Below, piece after piece: positions 36,068 to 47,785 of a stretch of 64,000 nucleotides of DNA (position 1 is the stretch's first letter; each line of letters starts with the position of its first letter). The notes beneath the pieces were generated by a model that saw only the letters and a list, made by a program, of their open reading frames with translations, was not told the DNA's origin and made no database searches. This DNA is from Acanthococcus lagerstroemiae (taxonomy: Eukaryota; Arthropoda; Insecta; Hemiptera; Eriococcidae). The stretch spans positions 61,515,814-61,579,813 of the forward strand of contig CM063107.1 of the NCBI GenBank assembly GCA_031841125.1. Reading direction: 5' to 3'. The translations under genes and the position numbers were made by a program.

Positions 36068-36895
36068 CTTTGGTAACGGAGCAGCTGGTTTGATATGGAT
36101 TCCAGCAATCGATACAACCCCAGGAACTAGTGGTATCACCGGATTCAAGCTCTCGTGTGAGTTGACGAATATAATGCTGGTATTTTTCACAGTATCAAAT
36201 ATCGATGGGGCCGACGAGCCTAAGTAATTTTTGATGATTCTTCCCTCATGTCTCAAGACTATTTGATCATATAGTATGCTCAAAAGAAAAGTGAGCAATG
36301 TGTTATGAACCCTCTCAAAAAATGTCATTTTGGATAGATATAAGGAGACCGAAACAGGTATGTAACTAGGGTTCATAGGATTTGCCATCCGATCCGATAA
36401 CCAAGGGAATAAAGTGTTCGGTATGTAAGTAATAATGGGTGTTCGAAATTTATTCGCGAATAATAACATCACGTCAGAAACGAACGACTCGGTCATGAAC
36501 AAATCATATTTGTCAGTCGAATTCATTAATGCTTTCAGAGGAAGGCATTGCTGGATCGTTTCGTTGTTGAAAATTTTCTCACTCATTAACAATATCACCA
36601 ACAAGTTGACATATCGGTTTGAGCTGATAATCGACTGAATTCCCTCTATGCTGCTGAAATCTCCAGGAAATGTAAAACATTTGCTTGTATCAACTTCGTG
36701 GTAATTAGAGATGGCTTGCTTCTTAGGAAAAGGATTGTAGATGGTTATATTATGACCCAGTTCTGCCAACCGCACCATCAACGGATCAATGATGGCATAA
36801 TGACTCTTCGACTGAAACGGATAAACAGCCAAAATGTTGTACGAGAGCCCGGAGCAGACGAAACTAGTTAGTAATAAAAACACCGAGAGCAACAT
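36068..36895 (-). CDS. UDP-glycosyltransferase first coding exon E5
   Basis: 276 codons: signal peptide MLLSVFLLLTSFVCSGLS, YNILAVYPFQ, KSHY with catalytic His32, DPLMVRLAELGHNIT, QCLPLKALMNST, KYDLFMTESFVSD with the likely catalytic Asp, NPMNPSYIP, NYLGSSAPSIFDTVKNTS and a PAAPLPK end. A GTTCGT donor follows in phase 0. This copy, E6 and E7 form a close group, sharing QCLPLKA where E1-E4 have ECSPLKA/NCSPLKA/KCSPLKA, and RMTF/KMTFFERVHNT. Frame intact. The open frame runs 30 codons past the donor without likeness to UGTs. Confidence 0.93.
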
Positions 36896-37321
36896 GTTAA
36901 AAACACACGCAAATTATTTCACGCGAAAATGAACCGACGCTTACATTCCGAAGCTCAAGACTATTTATTGCGTTTGTCACAATCCGTCATAGACATGGAA
37001 TATGCGCGCATCAACGCATCTACAGGCCGAGGAAATTACAAGCTATAAGTAAGTGTTTCCCAAAGGAATGACGATCTCGTAGATAAAGCCCGAGCAGAAG
37101 TGAAATTGAAAACAGGAAATCAGAATGAATATCTGACCTTCAGTATTCTCGATGGACCGAAGTCAATGCGACTAAACAGTTCTAACTACAGTCATTATCC
37201 ATTTCGTCCGAATGAAGAATAGAAGTTGAATTTCTCAAATTATTTTTGAAAACATGCATTTATTTATTTACGTGCAGCCAGTATGAACCTGTATAGGGTA
37301 GCTCATTTGAAACTAATTCTA
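36896..37321 (-). promoter_or_regulatory. Upstream region of UGT exon E5
   Basis: The first 70 bases upstream (ATTTCACG, GAACCGACGCTTACATTCCGAAG) are shared with E6 and E7, so the duplicated unit reaches into the 5' UTR. A TGACCT half site lies at about 37135. No clear TATA box. Confidence 0.35.
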
Positions 37322-38860
37322 CATGCTAGCATGAGCGTCGCTGAGGGGGATAGACGGGTAATTTCTACTCCCCCCCCTAAAATGGGGGTAGAAATGATCA
37401 AAATCACCCCCCCCCCCAAAAAAAAAAAAAAATTCAAAGGCCAATATTTATATTTATAGGTACTTGCAGTTATAAAAAATTTGTAAACGAATTAGTGCTT
37501 TGTGATACCGCAGTTGTTAATAGTCCCGTACCGTACACTTAACTCGCAATACACATACACAAAGTGTCTAACAAGATCGAAATCTGAAAATAACTGATCT
37601 TACCCCCCCCCCCTTCCATTTGCTATGAATGCTTTGAAATAATAAACTAAAGCTAAATATATTTCTTCGTCTATAATACTACATTTTCACGGGGAAAAAA
37701 CTGATTTTATTACATGGGATATTTTTATTAGAGGATCTGAGGAACGTGTAGCAGTATAGAAAAATTTCAAGGTAGCCAATTTTTAAACATTGCAGTCGAC
37801 GACTATAACACAAAAAAGGAAAAACATAAAATCGCTTACATGGAAGTCTGGAGAGCCAAGACCTTAAATTAGGGCCTTATTGAGCTCACCTACCTTAATA
37901 CGCGCGTGGTGAGGATGGCTCACACGACTCACATGAGCATGTCATACATGCGAAGACTCTTGTAAGCTAATATTTCAATTTATCGTCATTATCAGGGCTG
38001 CAATTCTTATGCACAAAAAATATCGAAATATGCGCATATTTTATGCCCTGGATTCAGTCTAAATAATATGCCGAAAAAATGCGCCAAAATTGTAAAATAT
38101 GCATAAATATGTAAATACAATATGGGTATATCATTTCAAAGGAAAAGTTAAGTTGGATACACTGAGACAACTTTTATCATATTTTTAAATGATCCAGTAA
38201 AGTATCTCCTTAAGAGTCCAATCTTCTTTTAATAGGAGATGCATCCAGGAGATAATGCACCTATTCGTAAAATCGTGATGATTGATGAATGTAATGCGGG
38301 CAAGAGAAAGGTCATATCACATGCAAAAGAACATATTTTTCTAAAAGCTTTTCTACTGATTCATTATAACCATTAAGTCTTCTCAATTTTTTCTTGAGTC
38401 GGACATCATTCTCAACACTACAAAAATAATTTTTTGGGGGAAAAAATTGAAAAATAAGCAGAATTTTTGCGGTAAATGCCAAAATATGCGAAATATGCAG
38501 GATGAAGTGCTGTTCATTTGACTCAGAATTCTGTGATTCGTGAATATCTTTTAAAATGTATACCTATACGCCATAGATAAAAATAATGCATTCACATAAA
38601 CATTGTAGCCCTGGTCATTATATATAAAAGAATTTTCCAATTTTAAATTCTTTGTTTTCTCTTTCAAGGTATAATTTGCTGATTCTTAAATTTTTATATC
38701 ACTATGACTGAAAATAAATGACTTAGATGACTGTTAGACACTTTGATACAACATACTACACTCGTCCCCCCAAAAATCCACCAACGCCGAAGAATGTAGG
38801 TCAACACTACTGAAAAAATCACCCCCCCCCCTCAAAAAAAGCGACGCCACTGCATGCTAG
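37322..38860. mobile_element. hAT-like element with a second one nested inside
   Basis: The outer element (37330-38852) has ends CATGAGCGTCGCTGAGGGGG and, inverted, CAGTGGCGTCGC, and is flanked by a perfect 8-bp duplication CATGCTAG (37322-37329, 38853-38860). It is non-coding, with long C runs. The inner element is described separately. Without it the outer one is about 890 bp. Confidence 0.85.
37985..38622. mobile_element. Nested hAT-like element, perfect 8-bp duplication
   Basis: 622 bp (37993-38614) with ends CAGGGCTGCAATTCTTATG and, inverted, CAGGGCTACAATGTTTATG, flanked by GTCATTAT on both sides. The interior is full of ATATGCGC and TATGCATAAATATG words and lacks coding sequence. Same family as 15783-16420. 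Confidence 0.9.
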
Positions 38861-41175
38861 GTTAGAACTGGAAAGGCATCCTGTATTCACCGCACTTAAT
38901 TCAGTGAATTACCACAGTAACCCTGCTGCTTCACCTTATGCAATCATTTTACCTTTTGCTTTCTCATCTGAAAAACTAATTTTTTAATCCAAAAATGATA
39001 TTTACCCCACGAAATTATCGTACGTTCGACTTCTTTTTTATTCCAGTTTGTTTTTCTTGTTGGTTATTTGTCAAAAGTTGTACAAACGCTTTTCATGTAC
39101 TATTAATTTTGTTCCCGCCGACCATAACCGGTTTCAAAGGGGGAATCTGGGAAATAATTTCCCTCCCAGACTGTGAAAAATGAAAATTTTTCATAGGAAT
39201 TCTCCAAAAAATTAAGAAAATGTTTCTATAGCTTTTTGCTCGTGAATGACTGTCTTCATCACTCTAAAGGGTGAACACCATGAAATCCACCTCCTACAGA
39301 AGAATTTTGGTAATGAGCTTGCTACCGATTTAGGCTAATTCAAAACTAAGTGCATTTGATGAGACTTCTCGGGTAATAAAACGAATACTATTGAATGTAA
39401 TTCCACGAAAATGGCCAAATTTATAAACTCAGAACTTGGCTTGGAAAAAGTTGTGGAAAAATTTTTTTGGTGGAATAAGGCTTGTATATGTTTTGGACCA
39501 AAATAACATCATTCAGTTCAAATCATAGTCTCAAGGGCGGAGGGGGGGGGGCGAACACCAATTACTTTAATCAACCAAGTCGTAAGAAGTTCCATCGTCC
39601 TGGTCAGTGAAAATTAGCCAGATCGTCATAGGTTCTGTCGCCCTGATACCATGTCGCAAGAGTTCCATTATGCTGGAGTCAGTAAAAAATCAGCTAAAAG
39701 GACCTACTACCAACTTGGACCCAACTTACATGGTCACGAGAAGAAAATAAGTTATGAAGGTTCTCAAGATAACATCAGACAAAATTATAGATAGCCTTAC
39801 TCTGTTTCGAGTTTTCTCAGCTATGGGCCGTTGCAAGATGGAATATTCATAATAAATGAACACCTCAATATATAATATGCATATTGGCAGGGTACAGTAT
39901 AATTTTATATTACAAGCAAAACCTGCAACTTTAGGCTTAAACCACCTTTAAAAACTAAAGTATATGTGAAAACCCATAAAATCATTTAATTTTAACTTGT
40001 CATAAAAATAAAAAACAAAAAACATAAGGTCATAAAGTCAAAAAATTATAATGAGAGAAAATAAATCACAATCCTGTAATTGTGTAACTTTAGTATTCCT
40101 TTTTCGACTTTGTCGTTTATTTCTTGATAACGCCATGAGTATAGTATACTTTCACTATAAGAAATGAGTTGATCCCGTATTAATTAATTTAATTAATCCA
40201 AATTATATCGTAGTAATCATGATAACTGAGTAAGTTACAGTTAGTATTTTAAAATGTCGAAGTTCTTACAGGCTGAATACTAGTTCTTTCGACCTGGCCA
40301 TTAAATTCCGAGATGCCAGGTCGAAAGAAATATTGTGGTAGTCCAGGTCGTAAGAAAAAATGTCTCATTTTGACTAGAACGCCCTCAAGAGTATAATATT
40401 GATGAATTTCATTTCGTCATGTCAAAGTTTATTACTTTACCAAATATTTTTTTCATTCATTCCAGACTTTAAACCATCCTACTGATCACACAGATAAGGT
40501 CATTGCGAAAGATGAGGAAATTTGTACACATGTGATTTTCAAGATGGGCTTCCTGAACAAATACTTCGATTCTAGTTCCGAATTTCACCTATGCTTAGCG
40601 TTTCGATCGCAGACACGAAGCGGATGAGCTACTTTCGAACGACACATAGTTGTATCAGTGGTACCAGAAAGAAGCAACAAAAATTGACCAGAGCGGTGGA
40701 ACAAAAACCATATGACACAACCTCTAACTCATCTAAAAGCCTAAAGGTGCAATCGGGGTCAACATAGATCATGCCAGGATAGTGTCTAAAAACCATGTCT
40801 TCATATTTTATTACGAAAGAAATACTACAAGGTATATGTTATAGACATAAAAGTGTTTGGAAACATGGTGTGTGACACCCAGGATGATGGAACTTTTAGG
40901 TGTTCAGCGCACATTTTCGAATGTACAAAGGCAGAATATGAAGCCTTAAATTAGTAGCTATTAGGAGAGGTCATTTCCTAGAAATCCACTCATTTTTTGG
41001 TAACTTGCGTACATAATTTATTGAGATATATACGGGAAAATTACTCACAAACACTATGTGCTTAAAAAACTACTCAATACTTGTCAAAACAACTGAAACT
41101 AAAACATAATTTTGAATACTTTTTTCAATAAGCGCAGTAACAGGGGTACAGATACTGAAAATGAGGGGGGGCACC
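38861..41175. other. Spacer between UGT exons E5 and E6, part 1
   Basis: No gene recognised. 40284-40329 holds a perfect 15-bp inverted repeat (TTCTTTCGACCTGGC / GCCAGGTCGAAAGAA, 16-base loop). Related words (GTCGTAAGAAGTTCCATCGTCCTGG at 39580, GTCGCAAGAGTTCCATTATGCTGG at 39650, and an inverted CCAGGATGATGGAACTT at 40879) suggest an old inverted-repeat element from about 39575 to 40900. Confidence 0.4.
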
Positions 41176-42998
41176 GGGCGCAGTCTGCCTCAAGCCTCCG
41201 CCGGAGTTGGGAAATTTTAATAGATAGATCAAAAGTTTAAAAAATCCAACAAGTCAAAAGTTGTTTTTTTTTGTATTTTTTTTTCTGTTGAGTCAGTTGG
41301 GCATTCAACAATTTTTGTCCCTCCAGAAAAAACTCTTCGCTACGTCCCTGCTCAGTAATAGGGTATGGTTTTTATGTATTTTTAATTTGTTTTTTCCTAA
41401 TATGATGATGTGCTCCCTCAAATTATCAGTTCCAATAAAATAGAAAAAGTACGGTAGAGGTTTGGCTCGAATGTATGAGAGAGTACATGCTGTACGCTTC
41501 CCCCATTCTGATGAGAAAATACGTATAGTTTTGACTTCTTTCACTCAACAATTTTTTCTCAGTCTATAACCCAACTTGGTAGAAGAATATTCTCCAGAGG
41601 ATACTATCAGCAGGCGCAAACATTTTTGAGAATATTCTATTACAGGAATTGCTAAGCATGCTTTCAACTATTTTTTTTTTAAATCCTACTATTGTGTAAG
41701 GTAAGATAGCCCAACATGGACCACATTTTGTTTTATTGGTTGTAAACTGGCCCCGATGAGCCTGAAAACTGTGTTAAAGCCGAAGGATCCTAGTATCATA
41801 ACCCCCCCCCCTCCTCCCCAACAAAAATAAATAAAATTTAAAATAATAAAAACAGGATTCTTAATGACTTTTTTTTGTTTGTAAACGTCATGATTTTAGG
41901 AAATTGAAAATTTGGGCTCCCAATACAGACCTCTAAAAAAAGTTTAACTAAAGTATCATAATCATGAATTCAAGATTCAAACGTGTTGAGCACGTTCAGT
42001 AACAAATCACTTAAGGTTGTCAAGGGAACGGAATGGAGTTTGGAGAATTGGACATTCATTTTCGTTTTTTTTAAATGCTGAAAACAGTCGCTTGCATTTT
42101 TCTTTCGGTCTGTAACTTACAACTTTTTGCCATCAGTAAAAATTGACATAATTTTTAGGGTCAGTTCCATATTATCATAGGGGGGGGGGGTCCGTATTAA
42201 GGTGCTAAAATAAACAATAACTCACCGCCAGTTCTGAACCTTCAGTCGAAAACTCTATGTACCATTCGAATCGTATTCTTTTGGGCTAAAAATAAGACTT
42301 CCGAAAAAAAATTTTAATCAGTTTTTCTTTCTCCAAAGTTATGACACAAAACGTACTTACATGGCCATAAAAAAAGCTGAAAGCATCAAAATCGTTTTTT
42401 CCTTGTATTTTATTGGAATGGGGTAGGGGCTTCCATGTTCGGATTTTCAACATGTATCGAGATCGTATATCGAGAACAACAGCTTAGATTTTTCCCAGTA
42501 CATAAACAGACGAGATAGGCCGATGGTCCATATTCACAACTGGTTCGTATTAGGCTACCTTACCATATTTCATCAATCTCAATTCTTTGTACTTTTGTTT
42601 TGATTCTCGACTTTGTTTCGTTAAATCAATTTGAATATTTTGTACTTATGTAATCCCTAATTATTCTAGATCACCAATTTTTACTTTGAGTTTCAATTTT
42701 GTTATATTAATTACCTACGCACTTCTTTCATTTTATATTCATTTTTTTCTTTCTTTCTTTCTTCGCCCTAATATTGTGTACTGTATTATTTTGGTACGTT
42801 GATACTTTCGTGATATTTCTTAGCATCTCTCTGGTATTAGGGTTCAAAGGGATAGAAAATTAATTCTGATTAGTGGTTTATGGTCGTCATTATCAGTTTT
42901 TCACTGTACCGTTTTCAGTTATTAATAGTAACTGATTTCGAATTATTGAAATGAGTAAATAATGGAAAAATTTGGAATTTGCTAATAAAATCCATACC

Positions 42999-43193
42999 GT
43001 CAAATGGGGCAATGTGAGTTTGAGCCACTGAGCACTTCTGTAAATAAATGATCTTAGAGATATCTCGCGGTAGTACAAAGTACTAACTAGTTAGTACTTT
43101 AGGGACTACCGTGAGATAGCTCTATGGTCATTTCTTTGAAGAATTGCGTCCTGGCTCAAATTAAACTAGATGGCTCATATTACCCCATTTGAC
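42999..43193. mobile_element. Palindromic MITE
   Basis: 195 bp with ends GTCAAATGGGGCAATGTGAG and, inverted, GTCAAATGGGGTAATATGAG. The halves pair over most of their length: AGAGATATCTCGCGGTAGT against ACTACCGTGAGATAGCTCT, with AGTACTAACTAGTTAGTACT at the centre. No coding content. The target duplication is not clear. Confidence 0.75.
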
Positions 43194-43773
43194 AGGAAGG
43201 TTTCAACTATGAATATGAATATCCTGAAAAATTAACAGTGAGGGTCGGCGCAAAGAACGTCCATTTGGTGAAAAATTTCGAAAAAATTACGCATTTCAAT
43301 TGGTAAGCAAAAAAAAAAACAAAAAAAAAAACATCAACTAGCTTCTCGCTTTTTAATTTTCCGACTAAGTCCTACAGAATTTTCTAACTTTCCGGACCTT
43401 CAGCGAATACACTGAATTCTGTCGAGTAAACAATACAGATGACTTCTACCTGATTTTTCCAACCAGGTGGCGGCATATTTTCACTTTTCTCCATAGTTTC
43501 AGGAATAGAAGTGAGGAGGGAGTGTCATGCCTTCCTACACCCTCTTTGCGCCCAGCGTATAATGATTTCAAATCTATCCCAATCAGGAAGTATAAAACCT
43601 TATGGAGAAAATGTTGATGGTGTGTACCCTCTAAGAAGAAAATATTTTGCAGCATTTTCCGAGGATTCCCTAAAAATACAATGCTCGAATGTTTGTCAAC
43701 CCAGCTTTGTAATAATTATAAAATTCTAAATTTATACATTCTAAGTAAATAATTTTAGGCATCTTTAATTCCC

Positions 43774-43806
<33 letters not shown>

Positions 43807-44474
43807 AAGCGTTATAACTTGATAGTTTCACGAGGTAATAAGCTCAAAATGTAATGTTCAAAAATACGCAATTTTCTCATTATACTATTCGATTTATAGG
43901 TTTTTAAGGCTACTGAATCTAATTTTGGGATTAGTTTTTAGTTTTCAACTTCGTAGAGTGGCACTGCATAGGGCTGAGCCCTCATTCAGGCCATTTTCTC
44001 AGGATGACCCCAATGGAAGTTCAAATCTCTGGGCTACAGTGGTATCTCAGATTGTTGAAACTAAAAACGAAGTCCAAAATTGGATACAGTGACTTTGAAA
44101 ACCTGTGCAATAAATCCCATATACAGAAAAAATGAGATATGTTTGCCAACCTCCCATTTAGGTTTCTTTTCTTTAGAATCATTAATTTACAACGGTTCAA
44201 AATTAAAACACTAACCTGAAACTTACAAATTTATATTTTTAGCGTTACTATTGATTACGGAAAAAAAAAAAAATCAATAGGCAATGTATTTTTTGATAAC
44301 CAGAGCCGAGGACTGAGACATGTGTTCCGCTTGTCAAATTGCACTGAAATTTTACAAGGCTTTTCAATGTATTTACCTGAATTAAATCTGGGTCGCACCA
44401 CAAAATTTCTGAAGAAACAAAAGCCACCGTATTGTATAATTTATTAGATCATTATATGTTTTCTTAACTACTTC

Positions 44475-44735
44475 TAACTGCTTAGCACAGATTTCTAACT
44501 CATACCAGATATAAAAAATTTTAAAGAACCTTAGGGACCCTAAGAGACCTTCACCGTTACGTTAAACTAGAGATTTGCGCAGCGAAGTTGGGAAATCGGC
44601 ACAAAGTGTATGGGTCCCAACTGCTTAGCATAGATTTCTTAACTCATGCCAGAAGCCTTTGGAACCCTAAGAGACCTTCACCATAGCGAACTAGATATTC
44701 GCACAGATAAGTTGTGAAATCGGTCCAAAGTGTAT
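44475..44735. repeat. 125-bp imperfect tandem duplication
   Basis: Two adjacent copies (about 44475-44619 and 44622-44735) share CTGCTTAGCA(C/T)AGATTTCT, CCCTAAGAGACCTTCACC and AAATCGG(C/T)(A/C)CAAAGTGTATG; the first has about 20 extra bases. It ends 40 bases from the E6 splice donor, inside its intron. Confidence 0.8.
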
Positions 44736-44774
44736 GAGGCAGGCAAACATAAATAACTTAAGAAGATAACGAAC

Positions 44775-45602
44775 CTTTGGTAATGGAGCAACTGGTTTGA
44801 TATGGATTCCGGCAATCGGTATAACTCCAGGAACTAGTGGTATCACCGGATTCAAGCTCTCGTGTGAACTGATGAACATAATGCTGGTATTTTTCACAGT
44901 ATCGAATATCGATGGGGCCGACGAGCCCAAGTAATTTTTGATGATTCTTTCATCATGTTTCAAGATTATTTGATCATATAGTATGCTCGAAAGAAAACTA
45001 AGCAATGTGTTATGAACCCTCTCAAAAAATGTCATTCTAGACAGACATAAAGAGACCGAAATCGGTATGTAACTAGGGTTCATGGGATTTGCCATCCGAT
45101 TCGATAACCAAGGGAATAAAGTATTCGGCATGTAAGTGATAAAAGGTGTTTGAAATTTATTCGCGAATAGTAACATCACATCAGAAATGAACGACTCGGT
45201 CATGAATAAATCGTATTTGTCCGTCGAATTCATCAATGCTTTCAGAGGGAGACATTGCTCGATGGTCCCCTCATTGAAAAGGTTCCTACCCGTAAAGAAG
45301 AGGATGAACAGGGCAAAATACCGATTTGAGCTGATGATCGACTGAATTCCCTCTATACTGGTGAAATCTCCAGGAAATGTAAAACATTCGCTGATATCAA
45401 TTTCGTGATAATTGGAGATGGCTTGCTTCTTAGGAAATGGATCGTAGATGGTTATATTATGACCCAGTTCTGCCAACCGCACCATCAACGGATCAATGAT
45501 GGCATAATGACTCTTCGACTGAAACGGATAAACAGCCAAAATGTTGTACGAGAGCCCAGAGCAGACAAAACTTATTAGTAATAAAAACGCCGAAAGCATC
45601 AT
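44775..45602 (-). CDS. UDP-glycosyltransferase first coding exon E6
   Basis: 276 codons, closest to E5. Signal peptide MMLSAFLLLISFVCSGLS, YNILAVYPFQ, KSHY with His32, DPLMVRLAELGHNIT, YDPFPKKQ, QCLPLKALMNST, KYDLFMTESFISD, NPMNPSYIPISVSL, NYLGSSAPSIFD, and PVAPLPK at the end with a GTTCGT donor in phase 0. Two Met codons open the frame; the first gives the same 18-residue signal peptide length as E5 and E7. It differs from E5 mainly in residues about 95-115 (RYFALFILFFTGRNLF against RYVNLLVILLMSEKIF), a region that lines the acceptor pocket in this family, so the pair may differ in substrate; that is inference. Confidence 0.93.
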
Positions 45603-46201
45603 ATTAATACACAGAACAAACTATTTCACGTACAGATGAACCGACACTTAGATTCCAAAGCGCAAAACTACTTACCTATTGTTACACCATCACTCTTAAT
45701 AGAAAAATAGATTGCGCACTATCATATCAAAGCGTTGCCAGTAAAATTACATCATTAACAAGCCACAAACAATAATAATAATCTCATTGATAAAGTCCAA
45801 ATGGAATGAAAGTTTAAATTAGCGATATCTAAGGTACCTATCTGGTCTTAGGTAATGAAAACGTAGTGATTGAAATTAGCTCATAAATCCGGATTGATGT
45901 AAAATCAAGGTGAATGCTGACATCTAAGTCATTAATAATAATAATAGCCTTTAATCTACGGTGAATGATACATTCCATTTATGTTTATATTTACGTATAA
46001 TACTACAAAATTTCTTATCCTGCTATGGTAAGCTCTTATTTTGAGTATAGGTTTCATTCAACGGTGACCATTCATGTTTGTCCCTTTTACCGCTCTCTGG
46101 TAATGTTTATTTTTGATAAAAGCTCTTACTCCATCCACCCATTTCAATTTTTGTCTTCCTTTTGTTCACCTGCCTATTACACACAAATTTTTGATTTTTG
46201 T
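45603..46201 (-). promoter_or_regulatory. Upstream region of UGT exon E6
   Basis: The first 70 bases (CTATTTCACG, GAACCGACACTTAGATTCCAAAG) match upstream of E5 and E7. ACCATCAC and CACTATCATATCAA (about 45685-45730) are shared with E7 (TCATCACTATCATATCAA). The remainder is unremarkable. Confidence 0.35.
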
Positions 46202-46373
46202 AGTCCATTCAGTGGCGTAGCCAGACTTGGTATGAAGGGGGGGGGCGTTTCACTTTTAAATTACAGGTATATAATACTGACTATTAACAGAAATAATTAT
46301 AATTTTCTTACATTTTCGGCCAATGCCATGGGAGTCCAGACCCCCTCCCCATAGCTACGCCCCTGAGTCCATT
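46202..46373. mobile_element. CAGTGGCGTAGCC-ended hAT-like MITE
   Basis: 156 bp (46210-46365) with ends CAGTGGCGTAGCCAGAC and, inverted, CAGGGGCGTAGCTAT, flanked by a perfect 8-bp duplication AGTCCATT. Same family as 30869-31111. Confidence 0.9.
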
Positions 46374-46640
46374 GCTCATTTTTATAATCTCGCTACATGC
46401 CCTACCCAGTTCCATTTACTTCACGAAGAAATTCCTCTACATTTTTCTGTTTTAGCTTTTATTTTTGTAATTGTAATTTTTACTCTGTCTCCTCCTGATA
46501 TTCATCATTGATCTGAGCATTGACTGACATGTTGTTTAAATTTTTCTTTTCTCGTCCTTGCTTGTTAACGATAATGCCTCTGAGCCATACAAGTGTATTA
46601 CTAGGGTCGGGAATATGCAGCTGTATAGAACAACATTTTC
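46374..46640 (-). mobile_element. Decayed LINE C-terminal fragment
   Basis: Minus-strand translation gives HLYGSEALSLTSKDEKRKI, then MLRSMMNIRRR and WNWVGHVARL across stops. This is the region after the RT palm in many insect LINEs (LYGSEAW...KDE, and the GHVAR tail). Too decayed to name the clade. Confidence 0.6.
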
Positions 46641-47785
46641 TAATACTAAAAGGTGCCTTGAAAATTTTCTTTCATGAGTTTTCCAGGCTCTCTACTATTA
46701 ACATGACCGGCAATTTGCCTTTTCCCCATGCGGTGCAGATTTTTTTTTTTCTCTTCGAAAATCAAACACAACACTTTTTTATGAGGTCCTAAAAGAGGGG
46801 GAAAGAACTTGAATTAAACTTTCATAGTTTACAGGATGCGAAGTATAGTATCTAAAGATGTGCAGAAGGGGAAAGAACCATTTCGGAATTCGGTAAATGA
46901 GATGTAGAAAAACGGATCTGGGCTGATTTGCATCCCTACTCTTCGCTAAAGTCGGTGAAACAAATTCTGCGTTTCCCCTTAAGACTTATATTAAAATACA
47001 GGGTGCGGCATGGAAACCTATTATATCTCAAATCATTATCTACAACTGGGGAACAAACAAATGTAAAAATTTTCTTATACAAAATATGTCAAATTTTATC
47101 AATTTTTCAGGTATTTTAACTGAACACTCATTACGAAATTACTTCGTTTTAAACATCGCTTCATCGCTTAAATTACCACCCCTATTTTTAACAGCATTCT
47201 TGACACAGTTCTTCCCTTTTTCGCGGAATTTTTTCAACTTATAGAAAAAAAATTGAGGTCTCATTCCAAGCTGAGCTAAAGGTAAAAATGTTATTTTACA
47301 GGAATTGGGGGGGGGGGGGAATGTTTGAACGTTGCAGGATAGGTACAAGTTCGAATTCGATGGAGTGGTTGCGTTAAGGAATATTTTACTAATCCAGATA
47401 TATGTCAGCTTTAAATGCGAGATGCTAATAGGTGCCCCATAATCAGCAATCAAAGTAACCTATCTCTTACTTTTAGTTTAGTTTTAAAAGTAAATTCGCG
47501 TTTCTGTAAGTGTATAATATAAGCTTATACAGGCGTATTCACCAATACAAAAATATAAATAAAAATAAAAAGAGGTACACACATCATATTAACAAAGCAA
47601 GATCTACTTTCAACAATCCCTATTCATTATCACCTTTAGCTCAGTTTGGAATGACTTAAACATTCCTGCCTAGAGAACACAGAAACTAAACAGAGAGTCC
47701 CACTTATTTCAGTATAGGTATATATTACGTCCTATGGTTGCTAGTGTCCAAAACTGTCTAAATCGTCAAATCATCCCGGAGGACT
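46641..47785. other. Spacer between UGT exons E6 and E7, part 1
   Basis: No gene recognised. A minus-strand frame of 104 codons (47139-47453) runs through a G run and has no known domain. Confidence 0.35.

Larger units (their letters stand above)
41176..44774. other. Spacer between UGT exons E5 and E6, part 2
   Basis: No gene recognised. 41176-41355 is an inverted, diverged copy of the repeat at 34112-34435. An element with ends GGTAAGATAGCCCAACATGGACCA (from about 41700) and, inverted, GGTAAGGTAGCC (to about 42557) is possible. A palindromic MITE lies at 42999-43193, a T30 tract at 43778-43805, and a 125-bp tandem duplication at 44475-44735 lies next to the E6 donor. Confidence 0.4.
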
